Origin: Amorphophallus konjac
Lineage: Eukaryota; Streptophyta; Magnoliopsida; Alismatales; Araceae
DNA length: 64,000 bases
Direction: 5' to 3'
Assembly (NCBI GenBank): GCA_022559845.1
Contig: CM040117.1
Location: 143,348,732 to 143,412,731 of the forward strand
Shown piece by piece: positions 1 to 12,458 of this stretch (position 1 is its first letter; each line of letters begins with the position of its first letter). Position numbers and translations under genes: made by a program. A model generated the notes under the pieces. That model worked only from the letters and a program-made list of their open reading frames with translations, searched no databases and was not told where the DNA came from.

Positions 1-119
1 TCAACTCTCTCTCTCAACTCTCTTTCTTTTCTCTTCTTCTGAATCGAACGGGCTCACTGCTCTTCTGCTTTTTCTTCAAGTCTTCTGTATATCCGATCGG
101 TCTTCTTCAGATGGAAGAA

Positions 120-260
120 GCTTGGTATATATAGTAGTAGCTAGGGCGTGTGTCCTCCACATTTCCCGCCCAGAGGTCTCAGTCCACGTGGCAGCATTTC
201 AGGCTTGCTACTGTACACGTGTCACAATCTGGGCACCTCGTCCATCCTTGGATCACGTGC
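120..260 (-). promoter_or_regulatory. LTR promoter: TATA box and G-boxes
   Basis: TATATATA lies at 126-133. CACGTG G-box hexamers lie at 185-190 and 254-259, with a related ACACGTGT at about 214-221. The related complete LTRs have the same arrangement (G-boxes, then TATA, then a GAAGAAGAG-rich leader), which supports this as the Pol II promoter of the element. G-boxes are bound by plant bZIP and bHLH factors. Activity is inferred only. Confidence 0.65.
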
Positions 261-299
261 CTTCATTAAGCTTCACGAAGAGTACCTGTCAGTCAGTCG

Positions 300-1745
300 G
301 ATAGAGTTATCAGTTTAAGACTGAAAGCTTGTACAGACTTTATGAAGGCAACGCTAAAGCATGTACAGACTTTACGTATGCAAGACTATGGCATGTATAG
401 ACTTTGTGAATGCAAAGCTAAAGCATGTACAGACTTCACTTATGCAAGCGAAGCAGTGCATAGCTGTACAGACTTTGTGTATCACTGACATGCCATTAGT
501 GTGCAGACTCGATGAGCATGCATATATCAAGGTATGTACAACAAGAATGAATGCACAATGGCTGTATGGACTTTACGTTCTGAACAATGTACATACTTGC
601 CACCTGAAGTGTGTACAGACTTCACCGATGCAAGGCTATGAACATTACAACTAGATGCACGGACTTAATGATGCAGCTATGCACAGACTTCATTCATGCA
701 AGCGAGAGAGTGTATAAGGAACACGGGCTGTACTGACTTGGTCAAGTGAACCAATGGAGGTTGTACAGACTGTGTATTAGCGTGAAGCAACTAAATGCAC
801 TGACTATGCTTATGAATGTATATACTTGATAGCATATGATGCAGTAATGTATAGACTTGATGAATGATGCATGCACAAGACAATGATGTATAGACTTAGT
901 GTGTGCGTGCATGCAGAACGATGTAGAGACTTGTTCAATGTACAGACTTCGCCGATGTACAGACTTTGCATGAGACCCTAAGTGAGACACAACATAAGAC
1001 GCTCAGAATGCAAAGAATGTATAGACTTTATGTGATAGCATAATGTACAGACTTGCCAAAGGAGTGATGCATGAGCAGGCAATCAATGTATAGACTTTAT
1101 GTGCAGAATGTACAGACTTGCCGAATGCACTGACTTGACTTTGCACCGACTTGCACAGAGACGCTAAGTGATACGATGCAATGTATAGACTTAGCCGATG
1201 CAATGTTCACACGACCTTAGACGCTAAGTGAGATGGTGCAATGTATAGACTTAGCCCAGACGTCGTGAGCAACTGGACGATGTACAGACTTGAGCTAAGC
1301 AAGTGCTGTACAGACTTAGTGCATGAACGTGTGTAATGCAGTGATGTATAGACTTTGCATGAAGCAAGGCAAACGGATGTATAGACTTAGCATGAGATGC
1401 TAAGTGAGACGGTGCACAATGTATAGACTTAGCATGATGCACACACATAGACTGTACTGACTTCTATGAATGTAAAGACTTTGTGCAGACTGACTTCGAT
1501 GAATGTATAGACTTGCTGAGACGCAACATGAGACGATGCACACAAACAGACTGCAATGTGTAGACTTGTGACAATGTGCAAACTTGCTAGTGCATGATGT
1601 GCAAACATTGTATAGACTTAGACTTGAGCTAAACAAGGGCAGTACAGACTTTTCATGCGAGAAGCACACGATGTAGCAAGGAATGTATAGACTTAATGAA
1701 CGAACTGTGCACATGCATAAAGAGCACTGTGTAGACTTGTGTGTG
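300..1745 (-). repeat. Array of TGTACAGACTT words
   Basis: About 40 near-copies of TGTACAGACTT / TGTATAGACTTAG occur at irregular spacing of roughly 20-60 bp, all in one orientation. On the minus strand the word is AAGTCTGTACA. It is the same motif array that fills the U3 of the two SIRE-like elements at 24-45 kb. Spacers are unique and often hold GATGCA or TGCATGA. Short ORFs across it are frame artefacts of the repeat. Confidence 0.9.
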
Positions 1746-1871
1746 CATGCCGCAATGAAATGAATGCACCAATACAGTGAACAAATGCAAAGATTGGCTC
1801 ACTGTGATACTCTCACTGTGTTGCTATCATCAAAACAAAATAGCATATGCTTGTGCCTAAGGGGCACAACA

Positions 1872-3700
1872 TGCTTGACAGGATAAAATGGAGAGGAGAA
1901 CAAGGCTTGAGAGATTCCTTAACACGGAGGAGCGGCGGACGCCAAACTGACAAAGAAGGATAAAAAGGAAGAGAGACGAGGGCTAGAACTCTCTTGTCAG
2001 GGCACAGAGACCCTGATAACAAGGAACTAGATATAGAAGAAATTGAGATTAACTGAGATCAAGGTAGACTAAAGCCTCAAAAACGGCATGAAAAAGGTAA
2101 GAACCCCGAAAGGGTGAGACAAAAAGAATAGAAAGACTGTGGTGAGATTGCTGTGAAGACGAAGAAGAAGAAGAAGAGTAATCATCTGACGTGGTGGGAG
2201 AAGAAGAGTTGTGGACATCCAACGGGGTCGGAGAAGAAGAATCTTGGACATCCGACGGGGTCAGAGAGGGATCAGAGGCAACACTAGGGAGTCTCGAGGA
2301 AGAAGGATCAAGTGATGTCCCGAAATCGGGATGAAAAGATGACATAGGTCGAGGCCTAGAATTGTTAGAGGAGGGAAAATCTGGAGGATCCAGATGGGAG
2401 GAAGAGCAATGGACGTTTGCAGATTCGGGTAGAGAGGAGAAAATCATAGAAGCAGGATCTGAAGTGGGAAGATACACCACCCAATGGTGAGAGCTGAGTA
2501 GAAGAAATGATGAATAGACAGGAGAGGGAGAAGAAGTGGACCCCTGAGTGCACAACTGACAGCCCTTGTACTTGCGCTGCCACCTCTTCTTAATAGAAAC
2601 TTCTTGAAAATGGACCCGCCTGGTGCAGGCTCGGACCTTCGGGCTTCTTGGATTGAAATATCTTCTCAAATGACAGGCCCACCTGGCAGACGGCCTAGCC
2701 CGATTATGAACATGCAGCTTCACTTGGGCAGTTGCCCCTAGACATCCGGCGCTAACCATAGTTGGACATTCTCGAGCAAGTGACTCCTTAGACAAACCAG
2801 CATTGCAAAACCATGGAGTCCTGTAACCCGGCACAAGGATCCTGAGATTTATAACTCCACTCGGTGATCAGCCTTGAGGCACAACTCCCTTGATAGAAGG
2901 GTAGGATGGAACTGAGGGAGAGTAATACACGGCGTTAACGTGGCCGGCTTGCTAATAAATTGAGGGAGATTGCATAGAATGTGCAGAATGTCCTTGGAGG
3001 TATAGAAGATACGGCCAATTGCCCCTTGAATATAGAATTCATAATCTGGTTGACGATTGTATGAGTTAGCACAATATGGGTAGAGAACCCTTCTTGGCCT
3101 GTCATCTGAATGGCAACAGAGTGAGGAGAAATAAGGGCATCAATGGTAAACCCACCGGCGAGCAAAGAAATTACCACCGGCCTCGCTCGAGAAGAAACTG
3201 GCACCAGTGCAAGAGAACTCTTCTTAGAAACCATCTTTGAAGTAAAGGTACATCAGCCACAAAGTAGTCAGAGACCAGAACACGGATCGGCATCTGACAA
3301 ATAAAGTCTTGAAGCATGAAACGCACCATCGGCACCAAATCATCCTGACTTGGCTCATTATCTCCCTGGGGACTAGACCCAAGGGGTACCAGAGGTAATG
3401 CACACTCGCTCCGTGGGGTGGAGATGAATGGAGAAGTGGAGGTAATGGGCTCGGAAGGTGTAGGTGAAGGCTCGGAAGTCACGGAGGCTCCAGTGGGAAT
3501 GGTGGTGTCAAGTGGAGGTAAAGGTAATGTGGCAATGATAGGCTCAGGTGTGGGCGGCAAAGGCAAAGGTGAAGGCGTGGCTTGCTCAGGCTCGGGTGGC
3601 GAGGAAGATGGAGGAGAGGGTGGAGATGGTGGTGAAGGCACTAGTGGTGGAGATGGAGGCGGTGATGAAGGCAATGGGGAAGGCCGTGGCATCCATCGCC
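1872..3700 (-). pseudogene. Degenerate internal region, unassigned, with proline-rich ORF
   Basis: Minus-strand reading gives broken ORFs. The segment near 3300-3713 is strongly proline/serine-rich (runs such as PPSPPLVPSPPSPPSPP), a low-complexity linker downstream of the gag zinc knuckle. Farther left (2049-3234) ORFs of 60-260 aa show no motif I recognise. A purine-rich GAAGAAGAAGAA stretch lies at about 2155-2250. Position in the element suggests the region between gag and pol, perhaps decayed protease, but no catalytic D[ST]G is visible. Confidence 0.4.
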
Positions 3701-3959
3701 GACGTATCGACACGACACGTCGGGCGACGTTAGGAGCGGAAGCGGGGGTGACAACGGGAGTGCAGGAAGGGGTAGTGGTGGAAGTAGGGGAGTCACTATC
3801 CTGAGCAGAGGCTTGGGTTTATGGAGGTGGTGAAGACGGAGTAAGGGAAGGCTTAGGTGGGGAAACGGGTGATGAAGTAGGCGACGGAGTGGGCACATCG
3901 CCAGATGAGGAACCGCAGGGGTGCCTCTGGTCTTGAAGTAATGGGGATGACTACCTGGG

Positions 3960-4365
3960 TGGCACTTGCTACTGCTGTTGCTTGCTGCAAAGATGTAGAA
4001 CAACCTTGTGAATGGTAGACCAATCGATCCTTTTCTTATCTTCCAGGTCATGAATAAACTCCCGAAACTCGGGGCAATCTTTGACCAAATGCCCCTGTCT
4101 GACGATGATAATCACAGAATTGGAGCATATTCTCGACCGCGGGTCGACAAGGGACAACTGGAGGGAGCGGCAATGCACAAGTGGCCATCAAAGCCCTGAA
4201 AATATAAGTGAAAGACTCTGGCAACGGAGGATGAAAAGCCCACTTCGGGCAAGGCGCCGAGGGGAAGGTTGTGGAGAAGAGGGAAGCGGAGGTTGCATAG
4301 GCAAGGGTACGTGGCTATCAGAGGGACTTGGTGAAGGCATATGTGGAGCGGGAATATAGTGGATG
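3960..4365 (-). pseudogene. Gag C-terminal remnant with zinc-knuckle-like segment
   Basis: On the minus strand the frame at 4178-3969 reads through a decayed CCHC-like segment (C at about residue 18, then GH and DC as in GHLVKDC), followed by FREFIHDLEDKKRIDW. This matches the plant Ty3/gypsy pattern in which the knuckle is followed by a short helix of the form 'L...I..LID.G.I.F'. The first cysteines are disturbed. It continues the gag at 21213-22584; the solo LTR at 4371-21207 splits the two, with GCATC duplicated at both junctions. Confidence 0.55.
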
Positions 4366-4370
4366 GCATC

Positions 4371-5096
4371 TGTTGAGTAATGGTTTTGATGATTGTTACG
4401 ATTATTAAGTTATGGTTTTGATGACAACTAAACTTAATGTGTGATTAATCGATGATAACTAAACTTGTGGTTGATTGCTCATGCTCTTGTTATCTATGTA
4501 TGGTTGAGATGGCAAATGGCAACGATTATATGGTCTTGATCCTTGGTTTGCATATGTTGATTTCACAAGAGGCAAGAGGTTTCATAATCTTTAATGTGAA
4601 CAAGCATGGTATTAACCTTGACGATCTTGCATGCAGGATCAAACTCATGGCAGTCAATTGGTGAACCAAAACTCTGCTCCTCTACAATCCAAAACAGGTG
4701 GTATATGTCATTTACTATCAAGAACCATTGGTGAGACCCTTACCTTATCTTAGCATCAATCTCACCATGTGTATCTCATATACCTCACCTTAATACACCT
4801 CATTCATGCACATTAAACCTGAAACCCTTCAAGCCATCGTGCGCCCTCACCCACGGATCGACCTGCGCGGTCAGGTCACGGGGTCAAGGGGGCAGCGCCC
4901 CTTGCGGTGGTTTCCGGGGGCAGAGCCCCCAGAACAAATTTTAGAAATGCTCAAATGGTCTAATGCATAAACCAAGTGAAATCTAACCCCCAAATGTATG
5001 AAATAAACATCTACTTAAAGTTATTGTTATTTGGATGTATTTCATTGGGCTAACAGTTCAACTTTGTAGGACTAGGTCTTCACATTCGGCACTTCA
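4371..5096 (+). repeat. 5' part of solo LTR B (U3)
   Basis: U3 begins with three imperfect repeats of a GGTTTTGATGA / GATGATAACTAAACTT unit. Around 4840-4925 is a GC-rich block (CCCGTGACC and GGGGCAGAGCCCCC types of inverted repeat) that copy D also carries at about 48540-48650. The stretch near 4785-4810 matches the pre-insertion site of the RTE LINE in copy D. No coding potential. Confidence 0.75.
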
Positions 5097-5105
5097 CATA
5101 GCCAA

Positions 5106-5578
5106 TGTCAATGTACAATGCTCCAATTCATCATCAGTTTGATGCATCTTCTTTTGAAAGCTCGGAGGCACAGGGGATAGATGGGGCTCCTTCAGATGTT
5201 TGCATAAATGACTCAACAAAAATGACCACAACATTCTTATCCATAATAGAGGAGATATCAGAACTAGAAGAGTTTCCTTCAATTCTCTGTAATTCGGAGG
5301 TTTCACAGGATAATAACCTTGTTCCAGTACCCAATTATCAGAGATTAGATTTGAAAGATTTTAAAATCACTAGTTTGGATGCTGTCTCTACTCTGTCTGC
5401 CTCTAAAAACTCTAGAATGATATGTCAAGCAAATGATAACACAGTAAAACAATCTCAAGAAATGAAGTCGGATGAGGTATCCGGCTTACCTGGAGTTTTG
5501 TTTAGTGATGCTAGGTTGACAAGGGCTAAAGCCAAGGTCCTAGCTACTCATCCACATGCTGCCTATGATCATGATTAA
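5106..5578 (+). pseudogene. LINE ORF1 C-terminal remnant
   Basis: An open frame of about 157 codons ends at TAA 5576-5578. It is acidic and serine-rich, with a basic end (RLTRAKAK) resembling the C-terminus of plant LINE ORF1 proteins. The gag-like zinc-knuckle domain expected upstream is missing, consistent with 5' truncation at the TSD. It overlaps the first ATG of ORF2 by 23 nt. Confidence 0.5.
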
Positions 5579-8500
5579 ATCTATTCTGGTTTGGAATGTC
5601 AGAGGTATAGGGAACAAGGCCACAGTTAGAAGCCTTGCTCAACACATAAAATCTCATGAGGTTAGTATAGTTGCTATTTCAGAACCCCGCATTGATTTTA
5701 ATCATGCTCAGGGAGTGGCTAGTAGTATAAATCTCCCTTCTGTTCTTGGCAATAATGGTGAGTCTTCCAAAATATGGCTATTTTACAAGCCTTGTATTAG
5801 TCTTGACATTATAGAGCTACATCCTCAATACTTAACCGTTGCCCTTAAGGATAATAACTCTGTAATTCTGTACTTCACTGCTATATATGCTTCCTGCAGT
5901 CCTAGCCACCGCAGGGACATGTTTGATTCACTGATGGAATTTAGTAATGGTGTGAACATTCCATGGATAATTGGAGGTGATTTCAACTGTATTCTATCCC
6001 CAGAGGAAAAGTCTAGTGGTAAATTTTCTTCAACTACTGCAATGACTGATTTCCAAGGCTTTTTAGCCGCCACAGGTTTTGCTGATGCTGGATACTCAGG
6101 TCCCAACTTTACTTGGACTAACAATCAGATTGGTGCTTCTCATATTAAAGCCCGATTGGATAGGGTCTTTTATAATCTTCATTGGTTAAATTCAAATCAG
6201 AATTTATCTGTCAGGCACCTTGTAAGAGGCCCATCTGATCATGCCCCGCTATTGTTGTCTACTAAAGTCTCCCCTCCCTCCCCGGGGAGATTCATATACC
6301 AACATATGTGGCATACTCACAATGGCTATCTTGAATTTGTGAGAGAGCAGTGGAATAAAAATACTCAAAGGGACATCCACCCTTTTTGTCATCTTCAAAA
6401 AAAGCTAAAAAACCTGAAAGCAGCTTTAAAGAGTTGGAACAAAGAGGTTTTTGGCAACATTCATAAGGCCAAAGAGAATGCTGAACTTATGGTAGAGCAG
6501 GCTCAAGCTACTTATGATGTTAACCCTATAGCTGATAATAGAATGTTGCTGAATAAGGCCAATGCTGATATGCGTATTATTCTTTCCCGGGAGAAAATAT
6601 TTTGGTTTCAGAAATCCAGAATCCAATGGTTACAATGTGGAGACATAAATACTCATTTCTTTCATCATTACACCAAGGTCAAAAGATAAAGAAATTTTGT
6701 TCAGAAACTGAAGATTGACAATCAATGGGTGGAGGATCAAGAGGTTATTCTTAATGGTGCAGTTGACTACTTCAAAACTCTTCTCACTTTTGAAGTTCAT
6801 AGCATTGAAGAAAGCCTTTTTTCTGTGATTCCTAGACTCATTACAGATGAACAGAATGATTCTCTTTGTTCCATTCCTTCGGCTGATGAAATAAAGAGCT
6901 CAGTTTTCTCTTTGTCAGGAAACAGCTCACCAGGGCCTGATGGTTTTACAGGAGGTTTTTTTACTCACTGCTGGGACATTATTTGTGAGGATGTCATCAA
7001 TGCTATTCAAAGTTTCTTTCAGGGCTGGGGCCTTCCACAAGGTGTGACATCTTCAATTCTGTGCATGATTCCTAAGGTCAAAAATCCTGTCAACTTTGTT
7101 GATTTTAGGCCCATTAGCCTATGTAATTTTACCTATAAAATTGTCTCCAAAGTCTTAAGTGACCATCTTCGACCTATTCTGCCTTTGATCATTTCAAAAG
7201 AGCAGAATGGCTTTATCAGTGGCAGACAAATCACAGATAGCTTTATGCTAGCAAAGGAACTCTATATGGAAATTGATAGACCTGTTAGAGGTCATAACAT
7301 GTTCATTAAGCTCGATATGGCTAAAGCTTATGACTGAATAGAATGGGATTTCATTTTCCAAGTTCTCAAAAGCTTTGGTTTCTCTAATAGACTGATCTCT
7401 CTCATTGCCCAACTGTTGGTCAATTGTTGGTTCTCTATATCTCTAAATGGAAAAATCTATGGTTTCTTTAAATCATCAAGAGGGGTTCGTCAGGGTGATC
7501 CTTTGGCACCTGCTATATTCATATTGGCTGAAGAAGTTGTGAGCAGGGGGCTCACCCACATTTTCTCCACTGGTTTATGTGAATATTATCATCTTCCTCG
7601 TGGATCTCCACAGCTGTCCCACATTCTTTATGCAGATGATACCATCATTTTTGTGAATGGTGGTACCTCTTCCATCAAACAATTGATGCTGTTTTTGGGA
7701 AGATATGAATCATCTTCTGGACAAAGGATTAATGCACATAAAAGCTGCTTTGCAGTGGCTAAACAGATGCCAAATTCCTCTATTGATCGCATCAGACATT
7801 TAACTAGATATCAAAACAAGACTGGCAGCATAAGATATCTAGGTATACCTTTATTCAAAGGCAGAACCAAAATCCCCCATTTTAAATATCTTCTGGACAA
7901 AGTTAATGCCAAGCTAGCTGGCTAGCAAAGCAAGATCTTATACTAGGCAAGAAGGGCAGCTTTGATTCGCTCTGTCTTAGCTTCACTTTCATTATACACA
8001 GCAAGTGCTGCCTCTATTCCTCACACCATGCAAAAACAGATTGGGCATATTTATGCCAATTTCTTTTGGCAGGGGATCGATAATGCACATAGAAAACATT
8101 GGATATCTTGGGACAAAATCTGCAGTCCTATATCAACATGTGGCTTGGGCATCCGTAGTCTCTCAGATTTACAAATCTGTTGCTATGTCAAAATGCTTTG
8201 GCTATCCACGCACAGTACTTCCCATTGGGCTGAATATGTCAGAAATAAATACTGCCATGGCCAATACATTTCAGTATGCAAAACTCCTTTTCCTGCTGGC
8301 ATCAAATCTTGTGATTTTGAGAAAGCCAGAGCAATACTGCTGACTGGTTCTCGCAAGATAGTACAAGATGGCACGAGCACAGATTTCCTCAAAGATATCT
8401 GGTTCAAAGACAAAGCTTTGGCTGATCAAATCTTTCTCCAAAATAATATCTCAATAGAAGACTGCTCAGTTAATACTGCTTTGTCTAATCCCCAGCACCC

Positions 8501-8698
8501 AATCTGGGAAAAGGTGAGTGATCAACAGCTGCGCACTGAGCTACAAAGCTTTACAATTCAATAGGGCAATGACATTCCAATATGGTCACTCATAAATTCT
8601 GGCAAATTTAGCATAAAATCCACCTACAGATACATGAAAGAACAGGTAATTGATTCAAGTATTTCTCCTCCCTTTAGCAAGTTATGGAATATCAAATT
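5556..8698 (+). pseudogene. LINE ORF2 part 1: APE endonuclease and reverse transcriptase
   Basis: One frame runs throughout. Endonuclease motifs come first: WNVRGIG, SEPRI, GGDFNCIL, RLDRVF and SDHAPL. Reverse-transcriptase motifs follow: SSPGPDGF, FRPISLCN, EQNGFISGRQ, FIKLDMAKAYD, SRGVRQGDPLAP and LYADDTIIF (catalytic YADD), then GQRINAHKS. Stops fall at 6687, 7335 (where AYDWIEW is expected), 7923, 7944 and 8562; several look like TGG to TGA/TAG. No frameshift is needed up to the chromovirus junction. The product would nick target DNA and prime reverse transcription, but this copy is dead. Confidence 0.9.
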
Positions 8699-10984
8699 TG
8701 ATGCGGGACAGACACGGGGACCGACTCTACGTGGTATGGACCTCGGACTCTAGATGCGGACACGACCAGCAATACATGATAGGAGAGACACTAAGCCCGA
8801 CACGGAGAGCTCCTTTGGGCTATACGTCGCTAATAGAAACGCAAGCTCACTCGTCGTCCCAAGCAAGGGAAACGTGGATCGTGCGCGATTGAAGAACCGG
8901 CAGAGTTCAGGGTAGTCGACTCACTTCCGGACTCAGATCGAGTCGCGGGACGGGTCACTCTCACACTCACAGCGGTGACATGGACACACGGGCTAGTACC
9001 TATCGTTCTCGGCAGTGGCAAAAGACCATATACTAGCTAAGCAAATGAACGCCAAGAGGTTCAGACCATTACCTCCACGCACCCGGCGTGGCGAAGACAA
9101 CCCTGGCCGAATCACGGACTCCCGGTTAACAATTATTACAGCAATACACTAAGTCGACCCACTCCACGCAGGGAGGTAAAAGGTCACATGTGGGGTCCGG
9201 GATTCACGCAACTCGGGTTGACGGGCAGCATCTTGATGTCGCCCGGCGGTGCCGAACTCCGCGTTTTCGTGCTTTCCGAACGGTAGCTTCTACGGGCCCG
9301 CGGGGCCCACGGACGGCGCTGTCCTCCGGATCTGTGGGGGTGGGACCCGCTGTGATGGGGACCCCTGGTGGCACGCCTCCACGGACGACGGTCGGCCGGG
9401 AACACCGATCGGGGGTCGATCGGCCCCGATTCCCAACTCTTGAACTAATAACCCACGGATTTTGGTTGCTGTCTTCCGACGAGCGCTGCGGCAAAAACGG
9501 CCGCTGCGATCAATCCCGACGTCGGATCGGGACGCATGAGTTATCGTTAGAAAGCTCTCTTCAAATGCTTCAATCTAGACCCAGAGAGATCTGCTGGATC
9601 TGGTCGGATCAGAACTTTATTGAATTTACAAGTCCCTGTTGTACAGTAACTGAAATCTCAGATCTGTAAAGCACTTGTCTAAGAACCACCGTTGACCGCC
9701 TAGTAAACCTCCGATTCAGCTCTTGAGCTCTTCATCAAAGTTATGGGATTTTGGACAAGGAAGACGGGGATATTTTTTGTGGACTGAGTGGAGGTGGCTG
9801 TGAGTTGTTATGATTTGTTTACTGGAGGGTGGTCGGATTTGGGAACAGGTGGATAGCACTATAGCTATCTTTGAGATCGATTTTTTAAAAATATGGGATG
9901 GCCTCAAAAAAATTCAAGAAAATTTGGGGACGGTGGGGTTGATGGACATAACTCCCAGGGAAATTGGGAGATCTAACAAAAATCAGAAATAGGTCCTAAC
10001 ACTTGAAACACAGGGCGGGTGGAAGTTGAAACAGCAAGCAGACAGATCTAGAAATTAAGGTTGGACGAAAATAAAAAAAATATCAGATGGGATCTTTATG
10101 ACCAACCAAAATTTGTGGGATGTGCTTGACAGCTCTGGAGCATCCCCTAAAATCCCCAGGTCGATCTGAGCTAATGGCTGACACAGAGAATTCGTGGAAG
10201 CGGCTGTGGTCGGATAAAGGCAGAGCTCCGGCGATCTCGGCGGTGATGCGATGGCGGCTCGTGGCGGCGGCGGCGGCGACTGGAATGATAAGGGGAGGAG
10301 TCACACCTCCAGAGGGAAGCCTTCACAGCTTAAAGGGGGAGAGGGAGGAGAGAGGAGGGGGGCGCACCAGCCCTTGCTCTTGGAATTTGTTTGATTCAAA
10401 TGGCATTATTTCATCAAAATAGGAAATTACAAGTATTTATGTGTTACATCTCACATCCATTGTCCACCGTTGGATCTAGGGGATGGGAATGGGTGGCCTG
10501 GATTGAGTGTGACACACACACGTGTAAAATACAATAAATAATTATGGGGGGGGCCCTTGGACCAAGGGGAGTGGGCTTGACTTGGTAGGTGGGGTGGGTG
10601 GCCAAAATGTGGACTTTCCAAGCCACTTGTCCCCCACTTGGCCCACCCTTCTAGAAGCCTCCATGTGGAAGGTTGACTGACCCCACATGGGACCCTAGGC
10701 TGAGGTGGCTCAATGGGATGGGGCCTGTGGGGCCCGTGGGGCCCACGGGGCCCAAATTGCACATAAGCCCCTCTTACAATCAAAATAGCAGACCGAATAT
10801 AATGAAATAAACACAAATTACACACAAATAAAGTTTAACTAAATATGATAAATGGGGAGGCTCAAGGCGGAGTCTCCAGGCTGTCTCCGAGCCAGATGGA
10901 TGCTGAGGTGGCTCGAGTCGCGCTCCGTGTGCGGTACCGGTGGCTTTGCGTATCGCGCGCTCAACTGCTCGGGTGTCCGCACCA
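8699..10984 (-). repeat. 3' LTR of chromovirus
   Basis: 2286 bp, the left copy. Differences from the right LTR are mostly transitions with a few short indels, suggesting ageing after insertion. It holds a GATCGGGGG...CCCCGAT inverted repeat at about 9408-9434 and a (GGC)n stretch at about 10258-10275. The pol reading frame enters its first 200 bp on the minus strand (to 10780). Other ORFs here are not coding: they recur in both LTRs with no family signature. Confidence 0.93.
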
Positions 10985-12458
10985 ATTCTCCCCGGGTGGG
11001 AGAAACTCGACCCTGTCGAGTAAGGGTCTGCATCGCTCCTGTATCGCTCCAGAAGGTCCGGATCAATCTGCTGCAACTCGCCATGTGTGATCCACGTGTC
11101 CTCGGTAGCGGGCCGTCCTCTCCACCGCACTAGGTAGCGCGGGTAGGATCCACTCCTGGTAACTGTTACCTGCTCATCCAGTATATGATCTATATGCTCA
11201 CGCTGCCGTAACAACGGGGCTGGAGGTGGACACTCAGGTGTGGGATCACTCTCAAGGGGAGGAGATGGCTCGAAAGGCTCACTAGGGATCACCGCTGGGT
11301 CCCTATATGCAACTAGATCCGACACATTAAAAGTAGAGCTAATACCATAATCCTCGGGCAAGTCCACAATGTACGCATTGGATCTAATGCGTTTCAATAC
11401 TCTGAATGAACCGGCTCCGTGAGCTTGCAACTTCTTAACGGTTCCAGAGGGAAACTGTTCAGGTCTTACCCTGATCATGACATATTCGCCCTCTTGGAAC
11501 TCTCGGTGGTGTCGGTGGGCATCGGCTAACTCCTTGTAACGTGCATTGCTGGCCTCAATGTGACGACGTATGTCGTCATGCAAACTCCTAACATGCCTAG
11601 CAAACGACTCGGCCGACTCCGACACTCTAGCATGGATAGGCATGGGGACAAGGTCAACGGGTTTCCTAGGCCTACGACCTGTGACAATCTCAAATGGACT
11701 CATGCCGGTAGACCTATTCACCGAATCATTATATGCAAACTCGGCCATGGGTAGAATGAGATCCCAATCCCAATGCAGTCCCTAACAAGACACCTCAAAA
11801 GATCTCCTAGACTCCTATTGACCACCTCAGTCTGACCGTCTGTCTGGGGATGATATGCAGTGGAAAACTTGAGGTGCGTACCCATCATATGCCATAGTGT
11901 CTTCCAAAAGTTGGAAGTGAATCTAACATCACGGTCAGACACTATAGTGCGAGGCAACCCGAACTTGCACACCACATGCGTAAGGAAAAGGCGGGCTACC
12001 CTTGAAGCATGCGAAGTCTTCGAGCAAGGAATAAAGAGGGCCATCTTCGAGAAACGGTCAACCACCACATAGACCGAATCATGCTTCCTGGAGGTACGTG
12101 GCAATCCCAAAATAAAGTCCATGCTAACATCCTGCCATGGGGCATTAGGCACGGGAAGAGGCGTATAAAGACCGGAGCTTTGCTTCTTCATCTTGGCCGT
12201 AGCACAGGTATGGCACTGAGCCACGATGTTAGCAACATCGTGCTTCAAGCTCGGCCAATAAAATTGATGCTCCACTGCCTCAATAGTCTTGTTCCGACCA
12301 AAGTGGCCGGCTAGACCTCCCGCATGTAGTTTCCACACTAAGAAATCTCGAACCGAAGTTCGGGGAACACATAGCCTGCTACCTCGAAAGAGGTAACCCT
12401 CCTGAAGCACATACTCATCAAGGTCTCTCGAGGGTCCGACCTGGAGAGTGGTAAAAAT
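10780..12458 (-). pseudogene. Chromovirus integrase and chromodomain
   Basis: On the minus strand, the HHCC zinc-binding segment (HAGGLAGHFG...CHTCATAK) comes first. The DDE core includes MDFILGLPRTS, VVVDRFSKMA, TIVSDRDVRF and HPQTDGQTEVVNR. A frameshift at about 11785 interrupts the core; the frame resumes at PMAEFAYND, followed by a basic C-terminal region and FNVSDLVAYRD. The last 60 residues before the LTR form a chromodomain (HIDHILDEQV...YLVRWRGRPATEDTW). The frame then passes the polypurine tract and runs about 65 codons into the 3' LTR. Chromodomains target integration to marked chromatin. Confidence 0.92.
10985..11005 (-). other. Polypurine tract of chromovirus
   Basis: On the minus strand the bases just before the 3' LTR read CCCGGGGAGAAT, a short purine run next to the LTR start TGGTGCGGAC. 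This is the expected site of plus-strand DNA priming. It is short and interrupted, and the coding frame reads through it. Confidence 0.6.

Larger units (their letters stand above)
1..1871 (-). mobile_element. SIRE-like LTR, minus strand, cut by window edge
   Basis: The right edge reads, on the minus strand, TGTTGTGCCCC, the same start as the SIRE-like LTRs at 25258 and 32954. Going left come an array of TGTACAGACTT words, two CACGTG boxes, a TATATATA box and a CT-rich leader, the order seen in the complete LTRs further right. No polypurine tract lies outside the edge at 1872, so this is a 5' LTR or a solo LTR, not a 3' LTR. The remainder lies left of the window, so its TSD cannot be checked. 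It was inserted into the minus-strand Ty3/gypsy remnant that resumes at 1872. Confidence 0.8.

Noticed and set aside
361..1714. Many 60-100-codon ORFs in the left array and near 24.0-26.5, 33.4-34.7 and 42.7-44.5 kb
   Set aside because: They are translations of the AAGTCTGTACA word in different frames (KSIHC, SLYIA, KVYTL runs), recur in every array and show no family signature.
1872..2834. 261-codon minus-strand ORF as a host gene
   Set aside because: Frame position fits the decayed layer-1 element, composition is low-complexity serine/proline, and no domain or start context supports a host gene.
3418..3804. Glycine/glutamate-rich plus-strand ORF
   Set aside because: It is the reverse of the proline-rich minus-strand linker of the gag remnant.
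9190..9669. ORFs in the chromovirus LTR (also 10120-10422, 16874-17410, 17802-18161)
   Set aside because: They occur in both LTRs with no recognisable domain and no selection for the frame visible; they are chance frames in GC-rich LTR sequence.
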